Origin: Oncorhynchus masou masou
Taxonomy: Eukaryota; Chordata; Actinopteri; Salmoniformes; Salmonidae
Length of the DNA: 64,000 nt
Assembly (NCBI RefSeq): GCF_036934945.1
Contig: NW_027001292.1
Span: 124,001-188,000 of the forward strand
Direction: 5' to 3'
Each line of letters opens with the position of its first letter. The stretch's first letter is position 1. Positions 9,157 to 21,900 of the stretch are shown here, piece by piece. The notes beneath the pieces were generated by a model that made no database searches, was not told the DNA's origin, and saw nothing but the letters and a program-made list of their open reading frames with translations. A program made the position numbers and the translations under genes.

Positions 9157-10679
9157 CATTGGCTTGTGAAAGTACCCACTTGGCATTTTTCCTATTTTGT
9201 TGCCTTACAACCTGGAATTAATTTGTATCATTTACAAAACATGCCTGCCACTTTGAAGATGCAAACTATTTTTATTGTGAATAAACAAGATATAAGACAA
9301 AAAAAAAAACAGAAAACTTGAGCATAACTATTCAACCCCAAAGTCAAAACATTTGTAGAGTTGCAGCAATTACAGCTGCAAGTGTCTCTATAAGCTTGGC
9401 ACATCGAGCCACTATTTAGCCACTGGGATTTTTTTTATAGTTTTTCAGTGCAAAACTAATCCAGCTCCTTCAAGTTGGATGGGTTCTGCTGGTGTACAGC
9501 AATCTTTAAGTCATACCACAGATTCTCAATTGGGTTGAGGTCTGGGCTATGACTAGGTCATTCCAAGACATTTAAATGTTCCCCTTAAACAACTTGAGTG
9601 TTGCTTTAGCAGTATGCTTAGGGTCATTGTCCTGCTGGAAGGTGAACCTCCGTCCCAGTCTCAAATATTTGGAAGACTGAAACAGGTTTCCCTCAAGAAT
9701 TTCCCTGTATTTAGCACCATCTATCATTCCTTCAATTCTGACCAGTTTCCCACTCCCTGCCGATGAAAAACATCTCCACAGCATGATGCTAACACCACGA
9801 TGCGTCACTGTGGGATGTTGTTCCTGAAATGATGAGAGGTGTAGGGTTTGCGCCAGACAGTGTTTTCCTTGATGGTGAAAAATCTCAATTTTAGTCTATT
9901 CTGACCAGAGAACCTTCTTCCATATGTTGGGGAGTCTCCCACATGCCTTTTGGCACCAAACATGTTTGCTTATTTTCTTCTTCTTTTTCCTTGCCACTCT
10001 TCCGTAAAGCCCAGCTCTGTGGAGTGTACAGCTTAAATTGGTTCTATGGACAGATACTCCAATCTCCGCTGTGGAGCTTTGCAGCTTCTTCAGGGTAATC
10101 TTTGGTCACTTTGTTGTCTCTCTGATTAGGTTTGTTGTGGCAGGTTTGTTGTGGTGCCATATTCTTTCCATTTTTTAATAATGGATGTAATGCTGCTCCG
10201 TCGGATGTTCAAAGTTTCTGATATTGTTTTATAACCCAACCCTGATCTGTACTTCTCCACAACTTCGTCCCTGATCTGTTTCGGAGAGTTCCTTGGTCTT
10301 CATGGTGCCGTTTGCTTAGTGGTGTTGCAGACTCTGGGGCCTTTCAGAACAGGTGTATATATACTGAGATCATGTGACACTTAGATTGCACACAGGTGGA
10401 CTTCATTTAACTACTTATGTAACTTCTGAAGGTAATTGGTTGCACCAGATCTTCATGGTGGCTTCATAGGAAAGGGCTGAATACACATGCACCACTTTCC
10501 CATTTGGTGTTTTTTAGAACTTTTTGAAACAAGTTATTTTTTCCCATTTCACTTCACCAAGTTGGACTATTCTGTGTATGTCCATGACATGAAATCCAAA
10601 TAAAAATCGATTTAAATTATAGGTTGTAATGCAACAAAATAGGAAAAACGCCAGGGGTGAATTCTTTTGCAAGGCACGG
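9157..10679 (-). mobile_element. Full-length Tc1-like transposon, inactive
   Basis: A 1523-bp element with terminal inverted repeats of about 65 bp. The left starts CATTGGCTTGTGAAAGTACC and the right, complemented, starts CCGTGCCTTGCAAAAGAATT. Both continue with TTTTTCCTATTTTGTTGC. It is flanked by TA at 9155-9156 and 10680-10681. Removing it and one TA rejoins LINE copy C in register (TTTGTGTA/CATGGATTTT), which confirms the boundaries. The transposase pseudogene inside is on the minus strand. The same family occurs on the plus strand at 60507-61942. Confidence 0.92.
9344..10303 (-). pseudogene. Tc1-family transposase pseudogene (DDE)
   Basis: The start codon at 10301-10303 begins MKTKELS, the usual N-terminus of this family's paired-like DNA-binding domain. 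The frame is lost within ten codons by an extra base. The catalytic part survives as the 9572-9808 frame with GVSIMLWRCFSSAGSGKLVR and FTFQQDNDPKHTA (the second catalytic Asp). The first catalytic position is gone: at 9884-9907 the expected WSDETK reads WSE, a stop, then TK. The coding span is about 960 bp, close to full length. It is clearly dead. Confidence 0.9.
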
Positions 10680-10744
10680 TACATGGATTTTATAATAATT
10701 GTATGTTCTTCTCGAAACAACGCTTTCCATCAATTTGTATAGCG

Positions 10745-10822
10745 CTTTCTCTCTCTCTTTCTCTACCTCTTGCTCTCTCTCTCCCTCTCTCTTTATCTCT
10801 CACTCTCTCTTTCTCTCTCTCT
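10745..10822. repeat. CT microsatellite
   Basis: About 80 bp of CTCTCT/CTTTCTC separating LINE copy C from the LTR-element relic. Confidence 0.9.
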
Positions 10823-11745
10823 GTCATGGTTCCACCTGTTACCAGAGTGAGGCAGAGACCGTCCTAGAGACATTAACGACACCCAGGTCTTATTTAGTCA
10901 TTATATTTCCCTGTTAAAAGAGACGTGTTTTCTGTTGTCCTTTGCTGAAGCTTGAATTGTTTCCTGAGTGAGTTTGAGACTTAGTGTTTGTTGTTTTCTG
11001 TGATCCTTCCGGTACCTTTTCTCAGTAAAGTATTATGTTTATCGTTAACCGCTGATTCCTCGTATCTTGTCTGCAATCTCATCATGTCTTCTGCCCACAA
11101 CATGGACCCAGCAGAGATCCAGATCACAAATGTTGTAACCCACCAAGGATCACTTACTGGGGCAAGAACAACTCTTCCAGATATCAGAAACCATCCGGGC
11201 ACTGACCGACTCCCTTCAACCACAGTCCAACCCCAACCCAGCAGGAGCCAATGCCCAAGTCTCATCACCCAGTGCTACAGGTCTCATCACCCAGTGCTAC
11301 AGGCATCTCCATAGTTCCTCCAGGGAACTTGCACCCGGGAACCCAAGGACCCCCAAGTGATATGACGGCCACCCGGGAGGATGGGTTCCTCACTCAGTGC
11401 TCTCTGGTGTTCAAGCTATAGTCCTCCTCGTTCCACACCGATCGGGCCATGATCACCTACATAATCTTTCCACTCTCGGACAAGGCCCTGGCGTGGGCAA
11501 TGGCAGGGTGGGAACAGCAACCACCATCCTGCAACTCCATATTAGCCGAGCTGTTACGTTTCTTCGATCACCCAGTCGGCAGACAAGAAGCGGCCAGCTG
11601 ATTGTTCAACATCCTCCAAGGGGCCAGACCAGTGGCTGACTTCGCCATTGAGTTCCGCACCCTCGCCACCGAGAGTTGGCAGAATACGGAGGCCCGGGTC
11701 ACTGCTTTCCACCAGGGGTTGTCTAACTCCATCTACGTCAAGATT
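10822..11745 (+). mobile_element. Ty3/gypsy-type LTR retrotransposon, 5' fragment
   Basis: Starts with TGTCATGGTTCC, a plausible LTR start, followed by about 250 bp of LTR/leader-like sequence and a gag relic from 11102. No protease, RT or integrase is present. The element is cut at about 11745, where a 21-bp minisatellite begins. The LTR end and primer binding site could not be placed with confidence. Confidence 0.6.
11102..11745 (+). pseudogene. gag-like pseudogene of a Ty3/gypsy element
   Basis: ATG at 11102 begins MDPAEIQ, a typical gag start in the sushi/gypsy group. A frame change near 11164 is followed by QLFQISETIRALTDSLQP and a proline/serine-rich linker. After further stops the conserved gag-type segment ILQGARPVADFAIEFRTLAT appears at about 11608-11667. 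Gag forms the particle in which the element RNA is reverse transcribed. At least three disruptions are visible, and there is no zinc knuckle because the copy is truncated. Confidence 0.7.
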
Positions 11746-11747
11746 GA

Positions 11748-12148
11748 GAATGGAGGTTAGTGAGGTCCAAATGGAGGTTAGTGTGATCCAAATGTAGGTC
11801 AGTGCTGTCCAAATGGAGGTCAGTGCTGTCCAAATGGAGGTCAGTGCTGTCCAAATGGAGGTTAGTGCGGTCCAAATGGAGGTTAGTGTGATCCAAATGT
11901 AGGTCAGTGCTGTCCAAATGGAGGTCAGTGCTGTCCAAATGGAGGTCAGTGCTGTCCAAATGGAGGTCAGTGCTGTTCAAATGGAGGTTAGTGCGGTCCA
12001 AATGGAGGTTAGTGCGGTCCAAATGGAGGTTAGTGCGGTCCAAATGGAGGTTAGTGCTGTCCAAATGGAGGTTAGTGCTGTCCAAATGGAGGTTAGTGCG
12101 GTCCAAATGGAGGTTAGTGCGGTCCAAATGGAGGTTAGTGCGGTCACT
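11748..12148. repeat. 21-bp minisatellite, about 19 units
   Basis: The unit contains CCAAATGGAGGTTAGTGCGG, with variants GTCAGTGCT and ATGTAGG. The period of 21 is a multiple of three, so several frames stay open: MEVSAVQ repeats on the plus strand and LDSTDLH/LDRTNLH on the minus strand. These are translation artefacts. The array starts exactly where the gag relic stops. Confidence 0.92.
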
Positions 12149-12149
12149 G

Positions 12150-12437
12150 ACTGGCGCCGTTCCGCCTCACTCTAACAAGTCCAGTGGTTCCTCAGATTAT
12201 CCCATTTATCTACTGTATTCTATTCTACTGTATTAAAGTCAATGCCACTCCTACATTGCTCATCGTAATATTTATGTATTTCTTAACGCCATTCTTTTAC
12301 TATAGATTTGTGTGTATTGTTGTGAATTGTTAGATATTACTGTACTGTTGGAACTTGAAACACAAGCATTTCTCTGCACCCGCAATAACATCTGCTAAAT
12401 ATGTGTATGTGACCAATATAATTTGATTTGATTTGTG
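12150..12437 (+). mobile_element. LINE 3' end
   Basis: Plus-strand LINE 3' UTR: GTGTGTATTGTTGTGAATTG, then CACCCGCAATAACATCTGCT and the 3' terminus GACCAATATAATTTGATTTG ATTTG. The terminal ATTTG repeats are typical of this LINE group. A 33/39-bp minisatellite begins at once downstream. Confidence 0.75.
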
Positions 12438-12446
12438 ACATTATCA

Positions 12447-15400
12447 TTAACAGTATTCTGTATGTATTACTGGGTGATATTAGCATTCACAGTATTCTGT
12501 ATGTATTACTGGATGATATTAGCATTCACAGTATTCTGTATGTATTACTGGGTGATATTAACAGTATTCTGTATGTATTACTGGGTGATATTAGCAGTAT
12601 TCTGTATGTATTACTGGGTGATATTAACAGTATTCTGTATGTATTACTGGGTGATATTAACAGTATTCTGTATGTATTACTGGGTGATATTAACAGTATT
12701 CTGTATGTATTACTGGGTGATATTAGCAGTATTCTGTATGTATTACTGGGTGATATTAGCATTAACAGTATTCTGTATGTATTACTGGGTGATATTAGCA
12801 GTATTCTGTATGTATTACTGGGTGATATTAACAGTATTCTGTATGTATTACTGGGTGATATTAGCAGTATTCTGTATGTATTACTGGGTGATATTAACAG
12901 TATGCTGTATGTATTACTGGGTGATATTAGCATTAACAGTATTCTGTATGTATTACTGGGTGATATTAGCAGTATTCTGTATGTATTACTGGGTGATATT
13001 AACAGTATTCTGTATGTATTACTGGGTGATGTTAACAGTATTCTGTATGTATTACTGGGTGATATTAGCATTAACAGTATTCTGTATGTATTACTGGGTG
13101 ATATTAACAGTATTCTGTATGTATTACTGGGTGATATTAACAGTATTCTGTATGTATTACTGGGTGATATTAACAGTATTCTGCATGTATTACTGGATGA
13201 TATTAGCATTCACAGTATTCTGTATGTATTACTGGGTGATATTAGCATTCACAGTATTCTGTATGTATTACTGGGTGATATTAACATTATTCTGTATGTA
13301 TTACTGGTTGATATTAGCATTAACAGTATTCTGTATGTATTACTGGGTGATATTAGCATTAACAGTATTCTGTATGTATTACTGGGTGATATTAACAGTA
13401 TTCTGTATGTATTACTGGGTGATATTAACAGTAGTCTGTATGTATTACTGGGTGATATTAGCAGTATTCTGTATGTATTACTGGGTGATATTAGCATTAA
13501 CAGTATTCTGTATGTATTACTGGGTGATATTAGCATTAACAGTATTCTGTATGTATTACTGGGTGATATTCACAGTATTCTGTATGTATTACTGGGTGAT
13601 ATTAACAGTATTCTGTATGTATTACTGGGTGATATTAGCATTAACAGTATTCTGTATGTATTACTGGGTGATATTAGCATTAACAGTATTCTGTATGTAT
13701 TACTGGGTGATATTAGCATTAACAGTATTCTGTATGTATTACTGGGTGATATTAACAGTATTCTGTATGTATTACTGGGTGATATTAACATTATTCTGTA
13801 TGTATTACTGGGTGATATTATCATTAACAGTATTCTGTATGTATTACTGGGTGATATTAACAGTATTCTGTATGTATTACTGGGTGACATTAACAGTATT
13901 CTGTATGTATTACTGGGTGATATTAGCATTAACAGTATTCTGTATATATAACTGGGTGATATTAGCAGTATTCTGTATGTATTACTGGGTGATATTAACA
14001 TTATTCTGTATGTATAACTGGGTGATATTAACAGTATTCTGTATGTATTACTGGGTGATATTAACAGTATTCTGTATGTATTACTGGGTGATATTAACAG
14101 TATTCTGTATGTATTACTGGGTGATATTAGCAGTATTCTGTATGTATTACTGGGTGATATTAACAGTATGCTGTATGTATTACTGGGTGATATTAGCATT
14201 AACAGTATTCTGTATGTATTACTGGGTGATATTAACAGTATTCTGTATGTATTACTGGGTGATATTAACAGTATTCTGTATGTATTACTGGGTGATATTA
14301 GCAGTATTCTGTATGTATTACTGGGTGATATTAGCATTAACAGTATTCTGTATGTATTACTGGGTGATATTAGCAGTATTCTGTATGTATTACTGGGTGA
14401 TATTAGCAGTATTCTGTATGTATTACTGGGTGATATTAACAGTATGCTGTATGTATTACTGGGTGATATTAGCATTAACAGTATTCTGTATGTATTACTG
14501 GGTGATATTAGCAGTATTTTGTATGTATTACTGGGTGATATTAGCATTAACAGTATTCTGTATGTATTACTGGGTGATATTAGCAGTATTCTGTATGTAT
14601 TACTGGGTGATATTAGCAGTATTCTGTATGTATTACTGGGTGATATTAGCATTAACAGTATTCTGTATGTATTACTGGGTGATATTAGCATTAACAGTAT
14701 TCTGTATGTATTACTGGGTGATATTCACAGTATTCTGTATGTATTACTGGGTGATATTAACAGTATTCTGTATGTATTACTGGGTGATATTAGCATTAAC
14801 AGTATTCTGTATGTATTACTGGGTGATATTAGCATTAACAGTATTCTGTATGTATTACTGGGTGATATTAACAGTATTCTGTATGTATTACTGGGTGATA
14901 TTAGCATTAACAGTATTCTGTATGTATTACTGGGTGATATTAACAGTATTCTGTATGTATTACTGGGTGATATTAACATTATTCTGTATGTATTACTGGG
15001 TGATATTATCATTAACAGTATTCTGTATGTATTACTGGGTGATATTAACAGTATTCTGTATGTATTACTGGGTGACATTAACAGTATTCTGTATGTATTA
15101 CTGGGTGATATTAGCATTAACAGTATTCTGTATATATAACTGGGTGATATTAGCAGTATTCTGTATGTATTACTGGGTGATATTAACATTATTCTGTATG
15201 TATAACTGGGTGATATTAACAGTATTCTGTATGTATTACTGGGTGATATTAACAGTATTCTGTATGTATTACTGGGTGATATTAACAGTATTCTGTATGT
15301 ATTACTGGGTGATATTAGCAGTATTCTGTATGTATTACTGGGTGATATTAACAGTATTCTGTATGTATTACTGGGTGATATTAACAGTATTCTGTATGTA

Positions 15401-17790
15401 TTACTGGGTGATATTAGCAGTATTCTGTATGTATTACTGGGTGATATTAACAGTATTCTGTATGTATTACTGGGTGATATTAGCAGTATTCTGTATGTAT
15501 TACTGGGTGATATTAGCATTAACAGTATTCTGTATGTATTACTGGGTGATATTAGCAGTATTCTGTATGTATTACTGGGTGATATTAACAGTATTCTGTA
15601 TGTATTACTGGGTGATATTAGCAGTATTCTGTATGTATTACTGGGTGATATTAACAGTATGCTGTATGTATTACTGGGTGATATTAGCATTAACAGTATT
15701 CTGTATGTATTACTGGGTGATATTAGCAGTATTCTGTATGTATTACTGGGTGATATTAGCATTAACAGTATTCTGTATGTATTACTGGGTGATATTAGCA
15801 GTATTCTGTATGTATTACTGGGTGATATTAACAGTATTCTGTATGTATTACTGGGTGATGTTAACAGTATTCTGTATGTATTACTGGGTGATATTAGCAT
15901 TAACAGTATTCTGTATGTATTACTGGGTGATATTAACAGTATTCTGTATGTATTACTGGGTGATATTAACAGTATTCTGTATGTATTACTGGGTGATATT
16001 AACAGTATTCTGTATGTATTACTGGGTGATATTAACAGTATTCTGTATGTATTACTGGGTGATATTAACAGTATTCTGTATTTATTACTGGGTGATATTA
16101 GCATTAACAGTATTCTGTATGTATTACTGGGTGATTTTAGCATTAACAGTATTCTGTATGTATTACTGGGTGATATTAGCATTAACAGTATTCTGTATGT
16201 ATTACTGGGTGATATTAGCATTCACAGTATTCTGTATGTATTACTGGGTGATATTAGCATTAACAGTATTCTGTATGTATTACTGGGTTATATTAACAGT
16301 ATTCTGTATGTATTACTGGGTGATATTAACAGTATTCTGTATGTATTACTGGGTGATATTAACAGTATTCTGTATGTATTACTGGGTGACATTAACAGTA
16401 TTCTGTATGTATTACTGGGTGATATTAACAGTATTCTGTATGTATTACTGGGTGATATTAACAGTATTCTGTATGTATTACTGGGTGATATTAGCATTCA
16501 CAGTATTCTGTATGTATTACTGGGTGATATTAACAGTATTCTGTATGTATTACTGGGTGATATTAACAGTATTCTGTATGTATTACTGGGTGATATTAAC
16601 AGTATTCTGTATGTATTACTGGGTGATATTAGCATTAACAGTATTCTGTATGTATTACTGGGTGATATTAGCATTAACAGTATTCTGTATGTATTACTGG
16701 GTGATATTAGCATTAACAGTATTCTGTATGTATTACTGGGTGTTATTAGCATTCACAGTATTCTGTATGTATTACTGGGTGATATTATCATTAACAGTAT
16801 TCTGTATGTATTACTGGGTGATATCAACAGTATTCTGTATGTATTACTGGGTGATATTAACAGTATTCTGTATGTATTACTGGGTGATATTAGCATTCAC
16901 AGTATTCTGTATGTATTACTGGGTGATATTAACAGTATTCTGTATGTATTACTGGGTGATATTAACAGTATTCTGAATGTATTACTGGGTGATATTAACA
17001 GTATTCTGTATGTATTACTGGGTGATATTAACAGTATTCTGTATGTATTACTGGGTGATATTAACAGTATTCTGTATGTATTACTGGGTGATATTAACAG
17101 TATTCTGTATGTATTACTGGGTGATATTAGCATTAACAGTATTCTGTATGTATTACTGGGTGATATTAACAGTATTCTGTATATATAACTGGGTGATATT
17201 AGCATTAACAGTATTCTGTATGTATTACTGGGTGATATTAACAGTATTCTGTATGTATTACTGGGTGATATTAGCAGTATTCTGTATGTATTACTGGGTG
17301 ATATTAACAGTATTCTGTATGTATTACTGGGTGATATTAACAGTATTCTGTATGTATTACTGGGTGATATTAGCATTAACAGTATTCTGTTAAGTACCAG
17401 TATTACTGGGTGATATTAGCATTCACAGTATTCTGTATGTATTACTGGGTGATATTATCATTAACAGTATTCTGTATGTATTACTGGGTGATATTAACAG
17501 TATTCTGTATGTATTACTGGGTGACATTAACAGTATTCTGTATGTATTACTGGGTGATATTAGCATTAACAGTATTCTGTATGTATTACTGGGTGATATT
17601 AGCATTAACAGTATTCTGTATGTATTACTGGGTGATATTAACAGTATTCTGTATGTGTTACTGGGTGATATTAACAGTATTCTGTATGTATTACTGGGTG
17701 ATATTAGCATTAACATTATTCTGTATGTATAACTGGGTGATATTATCATTAACAGTATTCTGTATGTATAACTGGGTGATATTAGCATTT
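12447..17790. repeat. 33/39-bp minisatellite array, about 150 units
   Basis: 5.3 kb of head-to-tail units with core GTATGTATTACTGGGTGATA. The units are 33 bp, or 39 bp when GCATTA is inserted. Because 33 and 39 are multiples of three and the unit has no stop in two forward and one reverse frame, very long frames result. One is 1513 codons (12435-16976) of TVFCMYYWVIL repeats, ended by a TGT-to-TGA change at 16974-16976. Others are NSILYVLLGDI and, on the minus strand, ISPSNTYRILL. I do not call a gene: open frames coexist in three registers and there is no non-repetitive domain. A block is duplicated at 1188 bp (markers at 13941 and 15129). Confidence 0.93.
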
Positions 17791-18093
17791 CTACTATTCT
17801 ATGGGTATTGCTGGCTGGATGTTTGATAATCGCTATAATGCTCTTTTACTTGATGATATTTGAGTTGGAGAAGAAGAGAGCTCTGTTTTTCTCGGAACAG
17901 TTGTAATTTAAAAGCTGTTGAAATGAGTCCACTGGAGCATGGGACAGTCAGATTGAATTGTGTTTTTTTTTTGGACCAGCACCACGCGGCTGTCTGGGAG
18001 GGTGTGTGTGCTTTTGCGTGCGTTCATGCATGCGTTTCTGTCGTTGTGACCATTTGCTGTTCTTAACAGAATGTTTGCATCTGAGTCTGGGTC
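17791..18093. other. Non-repetitive stretch, nothing recognised
   Basis: About 300 bp of apparently single-copy sequence between two arrays, with a T-run near 17961 and a GT-rich patch near 18002. No ORF with a recognisable domain and no clear splice pair were seen. Confidence 0.4.
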
Positions 18094-18515
18094 TACTGTA
18101 TGTCTATGTATCTGGGTCTATGTATCTGGGTCTATATCCATGTTTCTGGGTCTATATCTATGTATCTGGGTCTATGTATCTGGGTCTGTATCTATGTATC
18201 TGAGTCTTTATTTATGTACTGTCTGGGTCTATGTATCTGGGTCTATATCTATGTATCTGGGTCTATGTATCTGGGTCTTTATCTATGTATCTGTATCTAT
18301 GTATCTGGGTCTATATCTATGTCTCTGGGTCTATGTATCTGGGTCTTTATCTATGTATCTGTATCTATGTATCTGGGTCTATATCTATGTATCTGGGTCT
18401 ATGTATCTGGGTCTTTATCTATGTATCTGTATCTATGTTTCTGGGTCTATATCTATGTATCTATATCTATGTATCTGGGTCTTTATCTATGTATCTATAT
18501 CTATGTATCTGTGTC
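18094..18515. repeat. TATGTATCTGGGTC minisatellite (14/20-bp units)
   Basis: An imperfect array mixing 14-bp units (CTGGGTCTATGTAT) and 20-bp units (CTGGGTCTATATCTATGTAT). All three forward frames stay largely open, giving SMYLGLCIWVYI-like peptides. These are low-complexity products of the repeat. Confidence 0.88.
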
Positions 18516-18900
18516 TTCGTGGTTCCAAACTTCCTTCGACCTCATGGCTTGGTTTTTACTCTGACATGCACTGTTAACTGTGGGACCTTATATAGACAGG
18601 TGTGTGCCTTTCCAAATCATGTCCAATCAATTGAATTTACCACAGGTAGACTCCAATCAAGTTGCAGAAACATCTAAAGGATGATCAATGGAAACAGGAT
18701 GCACCTGAGCTCAATTTCAAGTCTCATAGCAAAGGGTCTGAATACTTTTTTATGAATTAGAAAAAATGTCTAAACCTGTTTTCATTTTGTCATTATGGAG
18801 TACTGTGTGTAAAATATGACTTAATCCATTTTAGAATAAGTCTGTAACGTAAAAAAAAGTGGACAATGTCAAGGGGTCCGAATGCTTTCCGAATGCGCTG
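18516..18900 (-). mobile_element. Tc1-like transposon end, internally deleted
   Basis: Contains the 5' leader and right terminal repeat of a Tc1-family element, ending GGTCCGAATGCTTTCCGAAT and GCGCTG, followed by TA at 18901-18902. CTTCGACCTCATGG near 18534-18547 is the complement of a Tc1 transposase start. Sequence upstream of it jumps directly to GTGGTTCCAAACTTC, so most of the transposase is deleted. This is a different Tc1 subfamily from the copy at 9157. Confidence 0.75.
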
Positions 18901-18953
18901 TAAGTGTGTGAGTCTCAGGGGGTTGACCCTGAATCAGATCAGTGTCATTCCCA

Positions 18954-21900
18954 CAGCAGCTCTACCCCTCCACTGTTTCTAAATCAGATAACAGGTACAG
19001 CTCTACCCCTCCACTGTTTCTAAATCAGATAACAGGTACAGCTCTACCCCTCCACTGTCTCTAAATCAGATAACAGGTACAGCTCTACCCTCCACTGTTT
19101 CTAAATCAGATAACAGGTACAGCTCTACCCTCCACTGTTTCTAAATCAGATAACAGGTACAGCTCTACCCCTCCACTGTTTCTAAATCAGATAACAGGTA
19201 CAGCTCTACCCCCACTCCCCTCCACTGTTTCTAAATCAGATAACAGGTACAGCTCTACCCTCCACTGTTTCTAAATCAGATAACAGGTACAGCTCTACCC
19301 CTCCACTGTTTCTAAATCAGATAACAGGTACAGCTCTACCCCTCCACTGTTTCTAAATCAGATAACAGGTACAGCTCTACCCCTCCACTGTTTCTAAATC
19401 AGATAGCAGGTACAGCTCTACCCCTCCACTGTTTCTAAATTAGATAACAGGTACAGCTCTACCCCTCCACTGTTTCTAAATCAGATAACAGGTACAGCTC
19501 TACCCCTCCACTGTTTCTAAATCAGATAACAGGTACAGCTCTACCCCTCCACTGTTTCTAAATCAGATAACAGGTACAGCTCTACCCCTCCACTGTTTCT
19601 AAATCAGATAACAGGTACAGCTCTACCCCTCCACTGTTTCTAAATCAGATAACAGGTACATCTCTACCCCTCCAATGTTTCTAAATCAGATAACAGGTAC
19701 AGCTCTACCCCTCCACTGTTTCTAAATCAGATAACAGGTACATCTCTACCCCTCCAATGTTTCTAAATCAGATAACAGGTACATCTCTACCCCCACTCAC
19801 CTCCACTGTCTCTAAATCAGATAACAGGTACAGCTCTACCCCTCCACTGTTTCTAAATCAGATAACAGGTACAGCTCTACCCCCACTCCCCTCCACTGTC
19901 TCTAAATCAGATAACAGGTACAGCTCTACCCCTCCACTGTCTCTAAATCAGATAACAGGTACAGCTCTACCCCTCCACTGTTTCTAAATCAGATAACAGG
20001 TACAGTTCTACCCCTCCACTGTCTCTAAATCAGATAACAGGTACAGCTCTACCCCTCCACTGTCTCTAAATCAGATAACAGGTACAGCTCTACCCCTCCA
20101 CTGTTTCTAAATCAGATAACAGGTACAGCTCTACGCCTCCACTGTTTCTAAATCAGATAACAGGTACAGCTCTACCCCTCCACTGTCTCTAAATCAGATA
20201 ACAGGTACAGCTCTACCCCTCCACTGTCTCTAAATCAGATAACAGGTACAGCTCTACCCCTCCACTGTTTCTAAATCAGATAACAGGTACAGCTCTACCC
20301 CTCCACTGTTTCTAAATCAGATAACAGGTACAGCTCTACCCCTCCACTGTTTCTAAATCAGATAACAGGTACAGTTCTACCCCTCCACTGTCTCTAAATC
20401 AGATAACAGGTACAGCTCTACCCCTCCACTGTCTCTAAATCAGATAACAGGTACAGCTCTACCCCTCCACTGTCTCTAAATCAGATAACAGGTACAGCTC
20501 TACCCCTCCACTGTTTCTAAATCAGATAACAGGTACAGCTCTACCCCTCCACTGTCTCTAAATCAGATAACAGGTACAGCTCTACCCCTCCACTGTCTCT
20601 AAATCAGATAACAGGTACAGCTCTACCCCTCCACTGTCTCTAAATCAGATTACAGGTACAGCTCTACCTCTCCACTGTTTCTAAATCAGATAACAGGTAC
20701 AGCTCTACCCCTCCACTGTTTCTAAATCAGATAACAGGTACAGCTCTACCCCTCCACTGTTTCTAAATCAGATAACAGGTACAGCTCTACCCCTCCAATG
20801 TTTCTAAATCAGATAACAGGTACAGCTCTACCCCTCCACTGTTTCTAAATCAGATAACAGGTACAGCTCTACCCCTCCACTGTTTCTAAATCAGATAACA
20901 GGTAAAGCTCTACCCCTCCACTGTTTCTAAATCAGATAACAGGTACATCTCTACCCCTCCAATGTTTCTAAATCAGATAACAGGTACAGCTCTACCCCTC
21001 CACTGTCTCTAAATCAGATAACAGGTACAGCTCTACCCCTCCACTGTCTCTAAATCAGATAACAGGTACAGCTCTACCACTCCACTGTCTCTAAATCAGA
21101 TAACAGGTACAGCTCTACCCCTCCATTGTCTCTAAATCAGATAACAGGTACAGCTCTACCTCTCCACTGTTTCTAAATCAGATAACAGGTACAGCTCTAC
21201 CCCCACTCCCCTCCACTGTTTCTAAATCAGATAACAGGTACAGCTCTACCCCTCCACTGTTTCTAAATCAGATAACAGGTACAGCTCTACCCCCACTCCC
21301 CTCCACTGTCTATAAATCAGATAACAGGTACAGCTCTACCCCTCCACTGTTTCTAAATCAGATAACAGGTACAGCTCTACCCCCCACTCCCCTCCACTGT
21401 TTCTAAATCAGATAACAGGTACAGGTCTACCCCTCCACTGTTTCTAAATCAGATAACAGGTACAGCTCTACCCCTCCACTGTTTCTAAATCAGATAACAG
21501 GTACAGCTCTACCCCTCCACTGTTTCTAAATCAGATAACAGGTACAGCTCTACCCTCCACTGTCTCTAAATCAGATAACAGGTACAGCTCTACCCCTCCA
21601 CTGTCTCTAAATCAGATAACAGGTACAGCTCTCCCATCCACTGTCTCTAAATCAGATAACAGGTACAGCTCTACCCCTCCACTGTCTCTAAATCAGATAA
21701 CAGGTACAGCTCTACCCCTCCACTGTCTCTAAATCAGATAACAGGTACAGCTCTACCCCTCCACTGTTCCTAAATCAGATAACAGGTACAGCTCTACCTC
21801 TCCACTGTTTCTAAATCAGATAACAGGTACAGCTCTACCCCTCCACTGTCTCTAAATCAGATAACAGGTACAGTTCTGCCCCTCCACTGTTTCTAAATCA

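Larger units (their letters stand above)
8216..10745 (-). mobile_element. LINE copy C, split by a Tc1 insertion
   Basis: Minus-strand LINE of a different family from copy B. 8216-8590 is the 3' UTR and ORF C-terminus, 8640-9012 the RT segment, and the sequence continues to 9156, where a complete Tc1 element intervenes. LINE sequence resumes at 10682 (CATGGATTTTATAATAATTG through CCATCAATTTGTATAGC), ending at the CT tract near 10745. An internal deletion seems to have joined ...TTTTAGGTGGTTG to TGTGTGCTCTAGGGC near 8815. The ORF C-terminus recurs at 56396-56710. Confidence 0.8.

Noticed and set aside
12435..16976. 1513-residue ORF as a repeat-protein gene
   Set aside because: The frame follows from a stop-free unit whose length is a multiple of three. 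Other frames of the same array are open too, and there is no non-repetitive domain, no upstream gene structure and no codon signal.
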